From: Lachnospiraceae bacterium
GTDB taxonomy: Bacteria > Bacillota > Clostridia > Lachnospirales > Lachnospiraceae
NCBI GenBank assembly: GCA_910575255.1
Contig: CAJTEM010000002.1
Coordinates: 203,019 to 267,018 of the forward strand
Direction of reading: 5' to 3'
DNA length: 64,000 nucleotides
Part shown: positions 8,765-16,669 of the stretch, piece by piece
How the letters are laid out: every line of letters starts with the position of its first letter
Numbering within the stretch: the stretch's first letter is position 1
Position numbers and translations under genes: made by a program
The notes under the pieces: generated by a model
Told to the model about the DNA's origin: nothing
The model's input: only the letters and a program-made list of their open reading frames with translations
Databases searched by the model: none

Positions 8765-9301
8765 TCAGCTTTCCTCATTGTATAGTCCTTTTGCCAATGT
8801 TTCAATAATGTACAGCACCGGGATTTGCGTGGTCACATTTCTGTCATTGACCATCCGTTCCGTGACATGATAGGAAATGTTGCAGTCCGCCATTTTTGAC
8901 AGAACCGAGTTGGCATTGTTGGTGACGGAAATCAGGGGTCAGCCTCTCTGCTGGAGATGGGAGGCGATATACAGGGTCTGCCTGGTCATGCCGGACTCGG
9001 ATAAGACGATCATAACCGTGCCCTCGGAAGGGTTCTGAAGAATCGGCAGCCACGGGTCATCGATAAACAGGCTGAAATACCCTACATTGGAAAAATACCT
9101 TGCCCCATATTTTCCCAGTATTCCGGAGGTGCCTATGCCGATAAACAAAATGCACTTTGACTTGACAAGAATCTTAAGGGCCATGGCGGCTAATTCCTTG
9201 ATTGTGATCTTATGGAGCTGTTTCTTGTGTTTTACAATACAGTCGTAAACTGCGAAATCAAGTTCGGTAAACTGTTCCATTACTTCTTTGGTAAACATCA
9301 T
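8765..9301 (-). pseudogene. second RpiR-family regulator, internal deletion plus nonsense codon
   Basis: The N-terminus reads as the first HTH helices (TIKELAAMA), then jumps in frame straight to the SIS domain (KCILFIGIGTSGILGKYGAR), so about 80-90 residues, including the recognition helix, are deleted. An in-frame TGA at 8939-8941 interrupts the SIS domain; the frame continues unchanged afterwards (LISVTNNANSVLSKMADCN) to a stop at 8765. The ATG overlaps the stop of the small upstream ORF (ATGA), a coupled arrangement kept from a former operon. Confidence 0.75.
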
Positions 9302-9456
9302 GAATCACCTCCCTGTACACGTTTCTCACGGTTGCCGGAAATGAAATGCTCTTGCGAATGCAGCGCCTCTGAATGTCTCACAAAAATCGCTGACAGGGAA
9401 ATTCCCATAATCCCGAGGATAATCATAATCATTGGGTGCTGTTCCAGGTATTTCAC
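9298..9456 (-). pseudogene. remnant of an EamA/DMT-type transporter
   Basis: A 52-codon frame starting at GTG 9456 behind a strong RBS (aggagggg). The first 25-30 residues (MIMIILGIMGISLSAIFVRH) resemble the first membrane helix of EamA drug/metabolite transporters. The rest is unrelated and soluble-looking, so nearly the whole transporter has been removed. The stop overlaps the start of the following RpiR remnant. Family call is from pattern memory only. Confidence 0.4.
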
Positions 9457-9585
9457 AATGCCCCTCCTGATTCCGGAAAATCCTCCTGAGGCAAAGCATT
9501 ATGTGTGGATTGGCTGGTTACAAGGGAAAACTCTCACATAACATAATCAAAATGTCAAAATCTGCCATCCACACCTTATCACAGA

Positions 9586-9852
9586 TTAAATTCTTCCGCA
9601 AGTCACCCGCTTTTCAAAGGCATCAAACAAGGCCTGGGAGCCGGGCTGCTCATAGGGAACCATACACACCCGTCCCGACTTCATTTTCAGATACGGGTAC
9701 AGGCCGGAATACAGTCGGTCTCATCCCTCACCGGCACAAAACTCCACCAAAGCAGCCGCTGTCATAACCCCCAGGGCATTGGAACCTGTCACCACATGAA
9801 TGATGGCCGCAATGATAATCGCAAAAACCCCTAACACATATCCAGTTGCCAT
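9586..9852 (-). pseudogene. fused remnants of a permease and a class II aldolase-type enzyme
   Basis: ATG 9852 has a good RBS (ggaggg). It encodes about 43 residues of membrane protein (FAIIIAAIIHVVTGSNALGV) resembling the C-terminal part of GntP/ion-transporter-type sugar-acid permeases. After an in-frame stop at 9721-9723, the same frame continues with LKMKSGRVCMVPYEQPGS and DAFEKR, which resembles the class II aldolase segment used by 3-oxo-tetronate 4-phosphate decarboxylases. A large deletion seems to have joined the two genes. Together with the adjacent otnK-like remnant it suggests a former four-carbon acid-sugar locus. Confidence 0.4.
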
Positions 9853-10027
9853 AAATAAACCCTCCGTTTTTATTTGATACCAGTTGATTAAGCAACTTCT
9901 GTGCCAGAGTTTAACTCCCATCTTTAACCACACCGAAAATGTCGAAAAACCATCAAAAAATGCAACCGTTCAGACAGACCTTTTCTCACCCGTCCACACC
10001 AGACAAAAAAGATAAAATGTCCATCCC

Positions 10028-10055
10028 ATGCTGAATTTAACAGAAATTTCAGCAT
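10028..10055. promoter_or_regulatory. inverted repeat in the 388-bp intergenic region
   Basis: The gene-free stretch 9853-10240 is AT-rich. Its clearest structure is ATGCTGAATTT / AAATTTCAGCAT with a 5-bp spacer. It lies upstream of the leftward permease remnant and the rightward otnK-like remnant, where an RpiR operator would be expected, but no functional gene is left to test the idea. Nothing else convincing is visible in this stretch. Confidence 0.3.
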
Positions 10056-10240
10056 ACAAGCAAACTAATCCCCAGAACATGTTTGAAAATCCCTGTCAAA
10101 TCCCCACCATCTAAACAGTTGCCAGAAAATTATAGTTTCACCACACAAATCCCAAATACATCCCGCCAATAACCTGTAGCAAATACAACAATATTGCAAC
10201 ACAATCCCTATCCAGAAAACACAATGCTGCTGCTCACGGG

Positions 10241-10549
10241 CAATGTCAGTAAGTTAAGCTGTTCCAAAAGGTACGCCAGGGAAACGGGGAGAGAAGCCAT
10301 CGGAAAGGGTCTGCTGCTTTTTCCGGTTTCGAGATCAAGAATTCCTAAAATTTCTGAATTTTGCTAATAACGAAACGAAAATTCACAAACTCGCTCCGCT
10401 CAGACAGTGTGAATTTTCGTTTCAACGCAAAACTCAGAAATTCAAGGACTTCTATATCTCTGCAAAGTCAAAATCCGCAGACCCTTTCCGATGGCTTCTC
10501 TCCCCGTTTCCCTGGCTGTGTTTCGCGATCCCTTAACTTACTGACATTG
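10241..10549. mobile_element. family A palindromic MITE-like element, full copy 2
   Basis: Exactly 309 bp, the same length as the other full copies, with the same CAATGTCAGTAAGTTAAG ends, long outer arms and central hairpin. Unlike copies 1 and 3 no 10-bp direct repeat is visible (left flank tgctcacggg, right flank gggatgaaaa). One flank has therefore probably been rearranged since insertion, consistent with the decayed genes on either side. Confidence 0.85.
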
Positions 10550-10600
10550 GGGATGAAAAGTAACTCTTAATTGAAAATCAATCCAGAAATGAGGTATGAA

Positions 10601-10739
10601 ATGAACAATTCCTTATTGTGGGGATGTATTGCCGATGATTTTACCGGCGCCAGTGACGCGGCCTCCTTCTTGGTGAAAGGAGGCCTGAAAACCATTTTAT
10701 TTAACGGTCTCCCCTCCTTTGCCCCCGAGGACTGTCAGG
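10601..10739 (+). pseudogene. 5' remnant of a four-carbon acid sugar kinase (OtnK/DUF1537 family)
   Basis: ATG 10601 (gaggt RBS) opens LLWGCIADDFTGASDAASFL and then GGLKTILFNGLP, the very characteristic N-terminus of 3-oxo-tetronate kinases (IADDFTGA-[ST]D). Only about 46 of the usual roughly 420 residues remain. The homology stops where the 3' end of the convergent anti-sigma gene begins (10740), so the rest was removed by a deletion that also set the current 3' end of that gene. Confidence 0.7.
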
Positions 10740-11807
10740 CTATTCATGTCCATGCCCCTTCCTGCCCCCATTACCGCTGCCCCTTCCATGATGGCCGTGC
10801 CTGCTGTGTTCCCCTTCCCAGGTCTCCGGTTCCTCTCCATCCTCCGCCCCGGCTCCGGCTCCTCCGGGCTGCCCCTTTCCGTTCCCTGCCGCGGCTTCAC
10901 TGGCCTGCCCTTCCTCCTTCTCCGCCCCGGCTCCGGCTCCTCCGGGCTGCTCCTTTCCGTTCCCTGCCGCGGCTTCGCTGGCCTCCCCTTTCTCCTTTTC
11001 CGCCCCGGCTCCGGCTCCTCCGGGCTGCCCCTTTCCGTTCCCTGCCTGACTCGGGCTGCCCGGCCCGCTCCCGCCTGTCCAGGCTCTCCCGTGATGATGC
11101 GGATGCTCCTCTGCCTCCTCCGGCAGTTCCTCCGCCAAATCCCGAATCTCCCTCATGGTCATGTCCTGGATTTCCTCTGGGGTAATATCAGGGAACAGCT
11201 TTTGCAGTTCCAGGAAAGCCCGGTACTTTCCACAGGACATCCCATGATCATGGGCCGGGGCAACCTCCCTGGAATCAGCAGAATAGCAGTAGGTATTTTG
11301 ATGCCCTGCCGCACAGCTTTCCATGTCCGAAAGAATTCTCGTTGACTGGACTCCCTTGGACTCCATAACCGTAATTGTCAGGATCTCGTCCTGGGATAAA
11401 AGAGCGGCCACTTTTTCACTTTCCAGTATCCGGCTGACCGCCTCCTGGTATCCCATAAACCGGATATCCAGAGAAGCAGCCAATGCCTGCCCATCCTCAT
11501 TGTAAGCCTCCACTGCCACCACCCGGTCAAACCGGTTAATCCCCAGTTCCAGGGAAGGATTGACATCAATACTGATCTTCGCTGTGGGGGTAAAGTAAAA
11601 CCAGTGTCCCCCAAATACCAGAATCAGCAGGCATAAGGCGGCAGAGACAATGGGCCGACAGAATGCCATCCTTTGAGGGCAAAACCTTCTTTGTTCTGTA
11701 TATCCCCTGGTCTTATCCGCAAGGAATTCCCTGGTCTTGTCCTTTAACTCCTCCCCGGCCTGCACCTGAGCAAAGGCGTTCTTTATTCTGTCATTCATAT
11801 CCCTCAC
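10740..11807 (-). CDS. anti-sigma factor with RsgI-like middle domain and repetitive Gly/Ala/Glu tail
   Basis: 355 residues. A cytosolic N-terminal part (about 1-50) is followed by one membrane segment (IVSAALCLLILVFGGHWFYF). Then comes an extracellular RsgI-like region with the hallmark AKISIDVNPSLELGINRFDR, then a low-complexity tail. The tail holds about three copies of a 26-residue unit built on GNGKGQPGGAGAGAE and ends in a His-rich stretch. The gene overlaps the upstream ECF sigma gene by 17 bp, the normal arrangement for a sigma/anti-sigma pair; by analogy it holds the sigma factor at the membrane until an outside signal releases it. Confidence 0.82.
   Translation of the reverse strand: MRDMNDRIKNAFAQVQAGEELKDKTREFLADKTRGYTEQRRFCPQRMAFCRPIVSAALCLLILVFGGHWFYFTPTAKISIDVNPSLELGINRFDRVVAVEAYNEDGQALAASLDIRFMGYQEAVSRILESEKVAALLSQDEILTITVMESKGVQSTRILSDMESCAAGHQNTYCYSADSREVAPAHDHGMSCGKYRAFLELQKLFPDITPEEIQDMTMREIRDLAEELPEEAEEHPHHHGRAWTGGSGPGSPSQAGNGKGQPGGAGAGAEKEKGEASEAAAGNGKEQPGGAGAGAEKEEGQASEAAAGNGKGQPGGAGAGAEDGEEPETWEGEHSRHGHHGRGSGNGGRKGHGHE
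10840..11060. repeat. 78-bp tandem repeat inside the anti-sigma gene
   Basis: About three consecutive 78-bp units (26 codons) encode the Gly/Ala/Glu-rich tail. Units differ at only a few positions, so copy number could change by slippage or recombination without breaking the frame. Confidence 0.75.
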
Positions 11808-12273
11808 CTCCTAACCTTTCCCGGAGCATCTGTTTCGCCCGTGTCAGGAGCGTATAGATGGTATTGACATTTTTCCCCAGAATCCGGCTGATCTGTGGGG
11901 CCGTATAATCCTCATAATAATGCAGGTATACCACTTCCCGGTATTTGACAGGAAGGGAAAGCACTGCCTCCAGAACCTCCCGGTTGTCCGGCAAAAGGAG
12001 GGCTGGCTGCTCCATCACCTCCTCAAGGGATACGGTATGGCTGCGGAAAAAGCTTTTCAGCAAATCCTTGCAGGCATTGACCGTGACCCGGATGAACCAG
12101 GCCTTCTCGTGCTCCTCATTTTCAAAGGAAACAGAACTAAGGACATACTTCAAAAAAACCGTTTGAAATATGTCCTCGGTATCCGCATGATTCTTCAGAT
12201 GTACCATGCAAAGCCGCCGAACCATGTCCGAATATTGTTCAACGACCCGGTTTACCTCCTGCTCGTTCCGCAT
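11791..12273 (-). CDS. ECF-type RNA polymerase sigma factor
   Basis: About 160 residues from ATG 12273; a TTG start at 12297 in the same frame would add eight residues. Region 2 reads EQYSDMVRRLCMVHLKNHADTED, with the core-binding segment FQTVFLKYV. Region 4 reads LPVKYREVVYLHYYEDYTAPQIS, with the recognition helix GKNVNTIYTLLTRAKQML. It overlaps the downstream anti-sigma gene, and the secreted protein at 12474-12821 precedes it on the same strand, so all three may form one stress or surface-signal regulon. Confidence 0.88.
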   Translation of the reverse strand: MRNEQEVNRVVEQYSDMVRRLCMVHLKNHADTEDIFQTVFLKYVLSSVSFENEEHEKAWFIRVTVNACKDLLKSFFRSHTVSLEEVMEQPALLLPDNREVLEAVLSLPVKYREVVYLHYYEDYTAPQISRILGKNVNTIYTLLTRAKQMLRERLGGEGYE

Positions 12274-12473
12274 CCTGAAACTCCATTCATCCGCCAATTT
12301 GTCATTCTGACAGCCAGGCGGCTATCCTGTCCTGACGTCTTGCCTGGCTGACCTGGCATTCATCCTGTCCCGGCTCCCGGCTGGTTGACCTGCTGGCTTA
12401 TCCCTTGCTTATCTCAGAGCCTGCTGCCCTGACGCCTTTTTCGTCCTGGCCTGCCGACCCGATATCCTGCCTC

Positions 12474-12821
12474 CTACCGGCAATGCCTCCCATGCCTTCC
12501 GCGGCCGCCATAGCATCCATGGCCATAGCCAGTGCCGTCATGGGGGCAGGTGCCATCTGCATAATAATCACAAATGCCATCATTATTCGCATCTGCATAA
12601 TGCCTTCCATGCCAGTCATCGTCACTGTCGCTCATACCGCAATAATCACAGATGCCGTCTCCGTCCTCATCCGCATAGGCACAAACTGTTCCGGCAAAAT
12701 CACAGACCACGTCATGGTTTGCATCCTGGTAATGGCAGCCCCGGCCTGCGGCAAATGCGCTTGTGGTTCCCAGGCTGAATATCGCTGCCGCTGTCAATAT
12801 CCCTGCTAATCGTTTTTTCAT
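12474..12821 (-). CDS. small secreted protein with aspartate-rich metal-binding-like repeats
   Basis: 115 residues with a clear Sec signal peptide (MKKRLAGILTAAAIFSLG, cleavage near AFA). Three repeats of the form Y-x-D-x-[ND]-x-D-x-[IV]-C-D follow (YQDANHDVVCDF, YADEDGDGICDYC, YADANNDGICDYY), resembling calcium-binding D-x-D-x-D loops with added cysteines. The tail is rich in Gly, His and Arg. No enzymatic motif. It lies upstream of the ECF sigma/anti-sigma pair on the same strand, across a 177-bp GC-rich gap. Calcium or other metal binding outside the cell is inferred. Confidence 0.72.
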   Translation of the reverse strand: MKKRLAGILTAAAIFSLGTTSAFAAGRGCHYQDANHDVVCDFAGTVCAYADEDGDGICDYCGMSDSDDDWHGRHYADANNDGICDYYADGTCPHDGTGYGHGCYGGRGRHGRHCR

Positions 12822-13008
12822 GTACTGAATCTCCTATCCTCATTGATAGCCTTTTCCGGCTTCAACAATAATACGACTGGCCCCGGCCAATCCATTCAAA
12901 AATTTGAAATATTTTGGGGAACCGCTTACCGAACCGACATTGAGTGTGAAAACTTATTGTGCGCACGCTTTTTGTGTTATACTATCTCCCGGACAAAAGG
13001 AGGTTCCT

Positions 13009-13458
13009 ATGAAAATACTAAAATGGCTGTCCATCGCAGACCGGTTTGCCAAGGTTTATCTGGACAGGCAGCTTGCCCCCCTGGGGCTCAACAGCAGCCA
13101 GCACATGTTTTTGATAAAGATTTGCCAGCAGCCGGGGATTTTACAGGATTCCCTGATCGATACCTTCTATCTTCATCCCAGCAACATTGTGCGGACGGTG
13201 ATTGTCCTGGAGCGAAATGGTTTTATCACAAGAACTCCCTATGATAAGGACAAACGCACCTGGCAGTTGTACCCAACGGACAAGGCAGAAGCCATCATCC
13301 GTCAGATCAAAGCCGCCTGTGAACAGACAGAGGCCGTGCTCTTGCAGGGATTTACCGAGGAAGAGGCCGCCCGGTTTGAGGAAAACCTGATCATGGCGGG
13401 AAAACAGATCACAAAAGAATGCAGCATCCGGAGGAAAGAAGATGAATCTGACGCATGA
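13009..13458 (+). CDS. MarR-family transcriptional regulator
   Basis: 149 residues from ATG 13009, chosen for its strong RBS (aaaggaggttcct). The winged helix-turn-helix region includes LNSSQHMFLIKICQQPG, LHPSNIVRTVIVLERNGFI and the wing TPYDKDKRTWQLYPT. It overlaps the downstream MATE gene by 17 bp, the common MarR-pump pair in which the regulator represses its own operon until a drug binds. The pump is broken here, so the regulator may now lack its partner. Confidence 0.88.
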   Translation: MKILKWLSIADRFAKVYLDRQLAPLGLNSSQHMFLIKICQQPGILQDSLIDTFYLHPSNIVRTVIVLERNGFITRTPYDKDKRTWQLYPTDKAEAIIRQIKAACEQTEAVLLQGFTEEEAARFEENLIMAGKQITKECSIRRKEDESDA

Positions 13459-14668
13459 AAATTCATTAGGTTATGAAAAAATATCCACCTTACTGAAAAA
13501 ATTCGCGGTTCCCAGCATAACGGCAATGCTGGTCAGTTCCCTCTACAATATTGTAGATCAGATCTTTATCGGCCAGGGTGTAGGGTATCTGGGAAATGCC
13601 GCCACCAATGTATCCTACCCCCTGTCCACCATCTGTCTGGCCATCTCCCTTTTAATCGGCATTGGCTGTTCCTCCCGCTTCTCCCTTCACCTAGTATAAC
13701 CCGTTTTAAATAACCTTCCGTTTCGTCAGTCTGCTTTCCCGATAGCACAGAGGGAAAATGCTCAACGTAGCCCCACTACGCCTCCGCTTTTCCCTCTGCA
13801 CTCTCGGAAAAGTATCCTTGCCGAAACAGAAAGGTATTTAAAACGGGTTATACTAGGAAGGAAAGAGCCGGAACAGGCCGCAAAGATTGCGGGAAACGGG
13901 GTAAGCTTCATGGCGATTGCCGGCCCCCTCTACTTCCTCATAGCCGAAATCCTGCTCCTTCCGCTCTTAAAGCTGTTCGGGGCAACCGCAAAGCTACTGC
14001 CCTATGCCAGACAGTATGCCGGCATCACCCTGATCGGGATGCCCTTTCTCATTCTCACCAACGGCATGAGCAATCTCATCCGGGCAGACGGAAACCCCAA
14101 ATATTCCATGCTCTGTATGGTGGCCGGAGCAATCGTCAATACCATCCTGCTGGCCGTCATCATAGGAATCGCCCAGGGGGTTCAGCCCATCATCGGCTTT
14201 AATTACGGGGCCGAAAAATATAAACGGGTCCGGGAAGCCTACCTTTTGGCAATCCGGTGGAACCTGATTGTCTCAGCCATCGGCTTTTGCGCCTTCCAGT
14301 TCTTCCCGGGATCCATCATATCCCTGTTCGGAAAAGGGGAAGGGCTTTACTTTGAATTTGCCATTCTTTTCATGCGGACCTTTTTGTTTATGGTGGTGAT
14401 CAACGGAGTACAGCTGATCTCCTCCAACTTCTTTACTGCCATCGGAAAGGCCATGAAGGGGCTGCTGCTCGCTTTGACCAGGCAGGTATTCTTCCTGATC
14501 CCCCTGATTCTCCTCCTTCCTTTGCGCTTTGGTCTGCCGGGGGTGCTGCTTGCCGGGCCGGTTGCCGATTTCGCCGCCTTTGCCTTGTCGGTTTTCCTTG
14601 TGAGGAGGGAACTGAACCGGCAGCGGCTCCTTTGCCCCCTGTCTGAAAGGGATGCTGCCGGGGTTTAG
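13442..14668 (+). pseudogene. MATE-family efflux transporter, interrupted by a hairpin element and internally deleted
   Basis: The N-terminal half begins at 13442 (LLKKFAVPSITAMLVSSLYN) and is cut after SSRFSLHLV by a 166-bp palindromic element. Reading resumes at GRKEPEQAAKIAGNG; joining the flanks at CTAG restores a continuous frame. A second lesion lies further on: VAGAIVNTIL runs directly into AVIIGIAQGVQPIIGFNYG, skipping about 90 residues of the usual MATE fold, in frame. Total coding capacity is about 355 residues versus about 450 for the family, so it is not expected to work. Confidence 0.85.
13691..13856. mobile_element. family E hairpin element, copy 1 (inside the MATE gene)
   Basis: 166 bp from CTAG to CTAG. 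The outer arms are TATAACCCGTTTTAAATA and its complement. An inner stem runs from CCCGATAGCACAGAGGGAAAA to TTTTCCCTCTGCACTCTCGG-type sequence, and the central hairpin is CGTAGCCCCACTACG. The CTAG at each end occurs once in the reconstructed MATE gene, consistent with a 4-bp target duplication. No protein is encoded. Confidence 0.7.
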
Positions 14669-14954
14669 GAACCGTTCCGATTTTCCAAAAACAAATCAAA
14701 GATGATTCGCTTAAAGAGTGCGTGACATGAATAACAAAATAATTCCGGGATGTCGCAGCATTTGTGCCCCTCTGCCTCCAGTCTGGCAATATGCTCCTTT
14801 CCCAGGCGGTACATTCTCTCGTCTGCCTCTGCCTCACTCTCTCCCGCCTGCATGCCTCCACGGTCTGCAGGGCATGGTTGGACTGGGTGGGATAAAACCC
14901 TAAGTCGGCTCTCTCCTTTTTCCCCAGAAGTTCTCTTACCTGCTCACAATTCAT
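14665..14954 (-). pseudogene. remnant of a D-cysteine desulfhydrase-like PLP enzyme
   Basis: ATG 14954 with RBS aggagg begins MNCEQVRELLGKKERADLGF, then jumps in frame to YPT-QSNHALQTVEACRR, the substrate-binding segment of D-cysteine desulfhydrase/ACC deaminase-type enzymes (the intervening lysine-bearing region is gone). In a shifted frame the late-domain segment ERMYRLGKEHIARLEAEGHK follows and then stops. About two thirds of the gene is missing. Family assignment rests on the QSNHxxQT motif and the segment order. Confidence 0.5.
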
Positions 14955-15034
14955 CTTTTCCCGCCTCCTTTTTTTATGTTTTTCAAATGCCGCTGTCTGC
15001 TCCCTTTTACGGCGGCTTCCGGCAGGCAAAGGAA

Positions 15035-15820
15035 TCAGTGATGATCGCGGCAATGGTTATGGTCTCCGCAGCCATGCTCCCCGCAGGTGTGCTCCTGGCC
15101 GTGGTGATGGTCGTGATGACTGCACCGGATGTCTGGGTTGAATTCCAGGCTGCCGGCGGCCAGGGCCTCTGCAGCCTTGTCAGCCTCCCCGGATACGCCG
15201 CCGTACAGCTTGATTCCGGCTGCTGCCAGGGCCGCCTGGGCTCCGCCTCCGATGCCGCCGCAGATCAGGGCATCCACCTGCAGGGCACTGAGAACACCGG
15301 CCAATGCCCCGTGGCCGCTGCCATTGGTGTCCACCACCTCAGAGGAGGTAATCACCCCATCCGTAATATCGTAAACCTTAAACTGTTCTGTGTGGCCGAA
15401 ATGCTGGAAAATCTGGCCGCCTTCATAAGTTACTGCAACTCTCATAGCAAACTCTCCTTTTGATTTTTTGCATTTTTGATGGTATTGGTGCTTAAAACAT
15501 CCGTCTTGTCCGCAATGGGTGGCCCGGCCGTCACACAGCCAGAAGTCCCCTCCCTCAATGCGCAGCGCAAGCCCGTCAACAAGCACAGCTGCCAGCTTTT
15601 TTCTGGCGCTTTCATAGATTCTCTGCACCGTAGTCCGGGCAATCTGCATAAATTCACAGCACTGTTCCTGAGACAACCCCTCCTTGTCGATCAGCCGGAT
15701 AGCCTCATATTCGTCCACGGTCAGAATGACCGGTGCTTTCTGTTCTCCGGCCTGGGAAGGGAGAAATTCCAGGACTTGAGGGAAATGACATACTTTTCTG
15801 CATTTTGTAGGTCTTGGCAT
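15035..15820 (-). CDS. DUF134 / dinitrogenase iron-molybdenum cofactor (NafY/NifX) domain fusion protein
   Basis: 261 residues from ATG 15820 (RBS aaaggag); the open frame upstream of that is not used. Residues 1-100 are the DUF134 helix-turn-helix domain (MPRPTKCRKVCHFPQVLEFL, LTVDEYEAIRLIDKEGLSQE). Residues 130-235 are a NifX/NafY-type domain (MRVAVTYEGGQIFQHFGHTE, ALICGGIGGGAQAALAAAGI). The C-terminus is a His/Cys-rich tail (SHHDHHHGQEHTCGEHGC) that should bind metal. In many Clostridia these domains are separate neighbours; here they are one chain. A metal- or Fe-S-linked regulatory role is inferred. A textbook promoter lies upstream. Confidence 0.82.
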   Translation of the reverse strand: MPRPTKCRKVCHFPQVLEFLPSQAGEQKAPVILTVDEYEAIRLIDKEGLSQEQCCEFMQIARTTVQRIYESARKKLAAVLVDGLALRIEGGDFWLCDGRATHCGQDGCFKHQYHQKCKKSKGEFAMRVAVTYEGGQIFQHFGHTEQFKVYDITDGVITSSEVVDTNGSGHGALAGVLSALQVDALICGGIGGGAQAALAAAGIKLYGGVSGEADKAAEALAAGSLEFNPDIRCSHHDHHHGQEHTCGEHGCGDHNHCRDHH

Positions 15821-15903
15821 AAAGGCTCCTTTCCCCTGGGATAAAAATGGTCGATTTCTCAAATTCTGACATGGCTGTTGCCATGCCTGGGTTTGTGAAA
15901 CCA

Positions 15904-15968
15904 CATCCCCGCAAGTGGGGATGAATGGGACTGGCATTTATTATAAGCCGGTTTTGGACATATGTCAA
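15904..15968 (-). promoter_or_regulatory. sigma-A promoter and leader hairpin of the DUF134-NafY gene
   Basis: On the minus strand TTGACA (15963-15968) is followed after exactly 17 bp by TATAAT (15940-15945), a consensus promoter. The start site would fall near 15933. The 5' leader then contains a CATCCCC / GGGGATG stem (15904-15923) that could act as an operator or RNA structure. Confidence 0.7.
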
Positions 15969-15991
15969 TAATAAGCCCAGGAATGTCAGTA

Positions 15992-16020
15992 TTGCCAAAA
16001 AAAGAAAGCTATGCTATGAT
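15992..16020 (+). promoter_or_regulatory. promoter of the truncated gene at 16113
   Basis: TTGCCA (15992-15997), a 17-bp spacer, then TATGAT (16015-16020), facing right and back-to-back with the promoter of the DUF134 gene. It drives what is now only a gene fragment. Confidence 0.5.
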
Positions 16021-16112
16021 GGCTACTGTTTATGTGCAATCCGTGATGTTGGGGGCAAAAGGAGGGCGGTAATCCGCTCCGGCAAAGCCATTCATTTTGT
16101 AAAGGAAAAAAT

Positions 16113-16205
16113 ATGGAATTAAAAGAATTATACGGCTGCATTGGTCTGCAAGCCGAGATGGTGAAAAAACTGAATGATTCCGGCAGGCAAGTCCGCCTCC
16201 ATCCC
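16113..16205 (+). pseudogene. 5' remnant of a DUF5596/acyltransferase-like gene
   Basis: ATG 16113 behind RBS aaaggaaaa encodes MELKELYGCIGLQAEMVKKL and about ten further residues, resembling the N-terminus of Lachnospiraceae acyltransferase-domain proteins. It runs straight into family E copy 2, beyond which nothing related is found. The remainder of the gene is lost. Family match is tentative. Confidence 0.35.
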
Positions 16206-16366
16206 CTAGTACAACGAATATTAAGTAATTGGCAGTTTGACTTGTTTATTTCCCTGATAGCACTACTCCCCAAGCCTCGACGTAGCCACCGCTACGCCTG
16301 CGTTTGTGAAGCAGCACTCTCAGGAAAATATTCTGCGTCAAACTATCCAAAACTTAATTTTCGTTG
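16206..16366. mobile_element. family E hairpin element, copy 2
   Basis: Begins with CTAGTACAACGAATATTAAG; the complementary right arm is CTTAATTTTCGTTG, imperfect at the extreme end. The inner arms begin CCCTGATAGCAC and end GCACTCTCAGG, with the central hairpin around CGTAGCCACCGCTACG. It sits exactly at the junction of two truncated genes on opposite strands, so it may have taken part in the deletion that removed their missing halves. Confidence 0.65.
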
Positions 16367-16641
16367 AGCCGGCAGGAGATCAGGTATTCTATGAGGCTCT
16401 GATTCAGGCTTTTGCGAAAGCTGCGCATAACCTCCCGTTCACTTATCCCTATGGCATCCGCAATTTGCGTTGCTGTGATTTTATCCTTATAATGGCTATG
16501 GATACAGGAAAGCATATTTCGGTTTCTGTCCGATGATTCAAGCCTTGATGATTGGCTTGTCTTATCATTGATCCGAATGTCCTCTAAAAGCAAAAGCCAG
16601 GTTTCAGAAAATATTTCTGGTTTGAAATTCCACATTCTCAT
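16367..16641 (-). pseudogene. AraC-family regulator fragment
   Basis: Encodes part of the linker (SETWLLLLEDIRINDK) and the first half of an AraC-type HTH domain (MLSCIHSHYKDKITATQIAD, AIGISEREVMRSFRKSL, IEYLISCRL). The second HTH motif is missing because the frame runs into family E copy 2 and stops there. The N-terminal sensing domain is also absent. Not expected to function. Confidence 0.65.
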
Positions 16642-16669
16642 GGGATTGCAATTCCTTTAGCTGCCCTGT

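Noticed and set aside
9501..9767. Rightward ORF beginning MCGLAGYKG, like the start of a glutamine amidotransferase
   Set aside because: There is no RBS and no further similarity after nine residues; the opposite strand carries a better-supported gene remnant. Probably chance.
10719..11345. Long rightward ORFs rich in Pro/Leu/Ser over 10571-11345
   Set aside because: They are mirror frames of the GC-rich tandem repeat inside the anti-sigma gene on the other strand; only the first 46 codons of the frame starting at 10601 are real (otnK remnant).
12398..12625. Met-rich 75-codon leftward ORF
   Set aside because: Alternative frame of the secreted Asp-repeat protein gene; the Met richness comes from reading GAT/ATG repeats out of frame.
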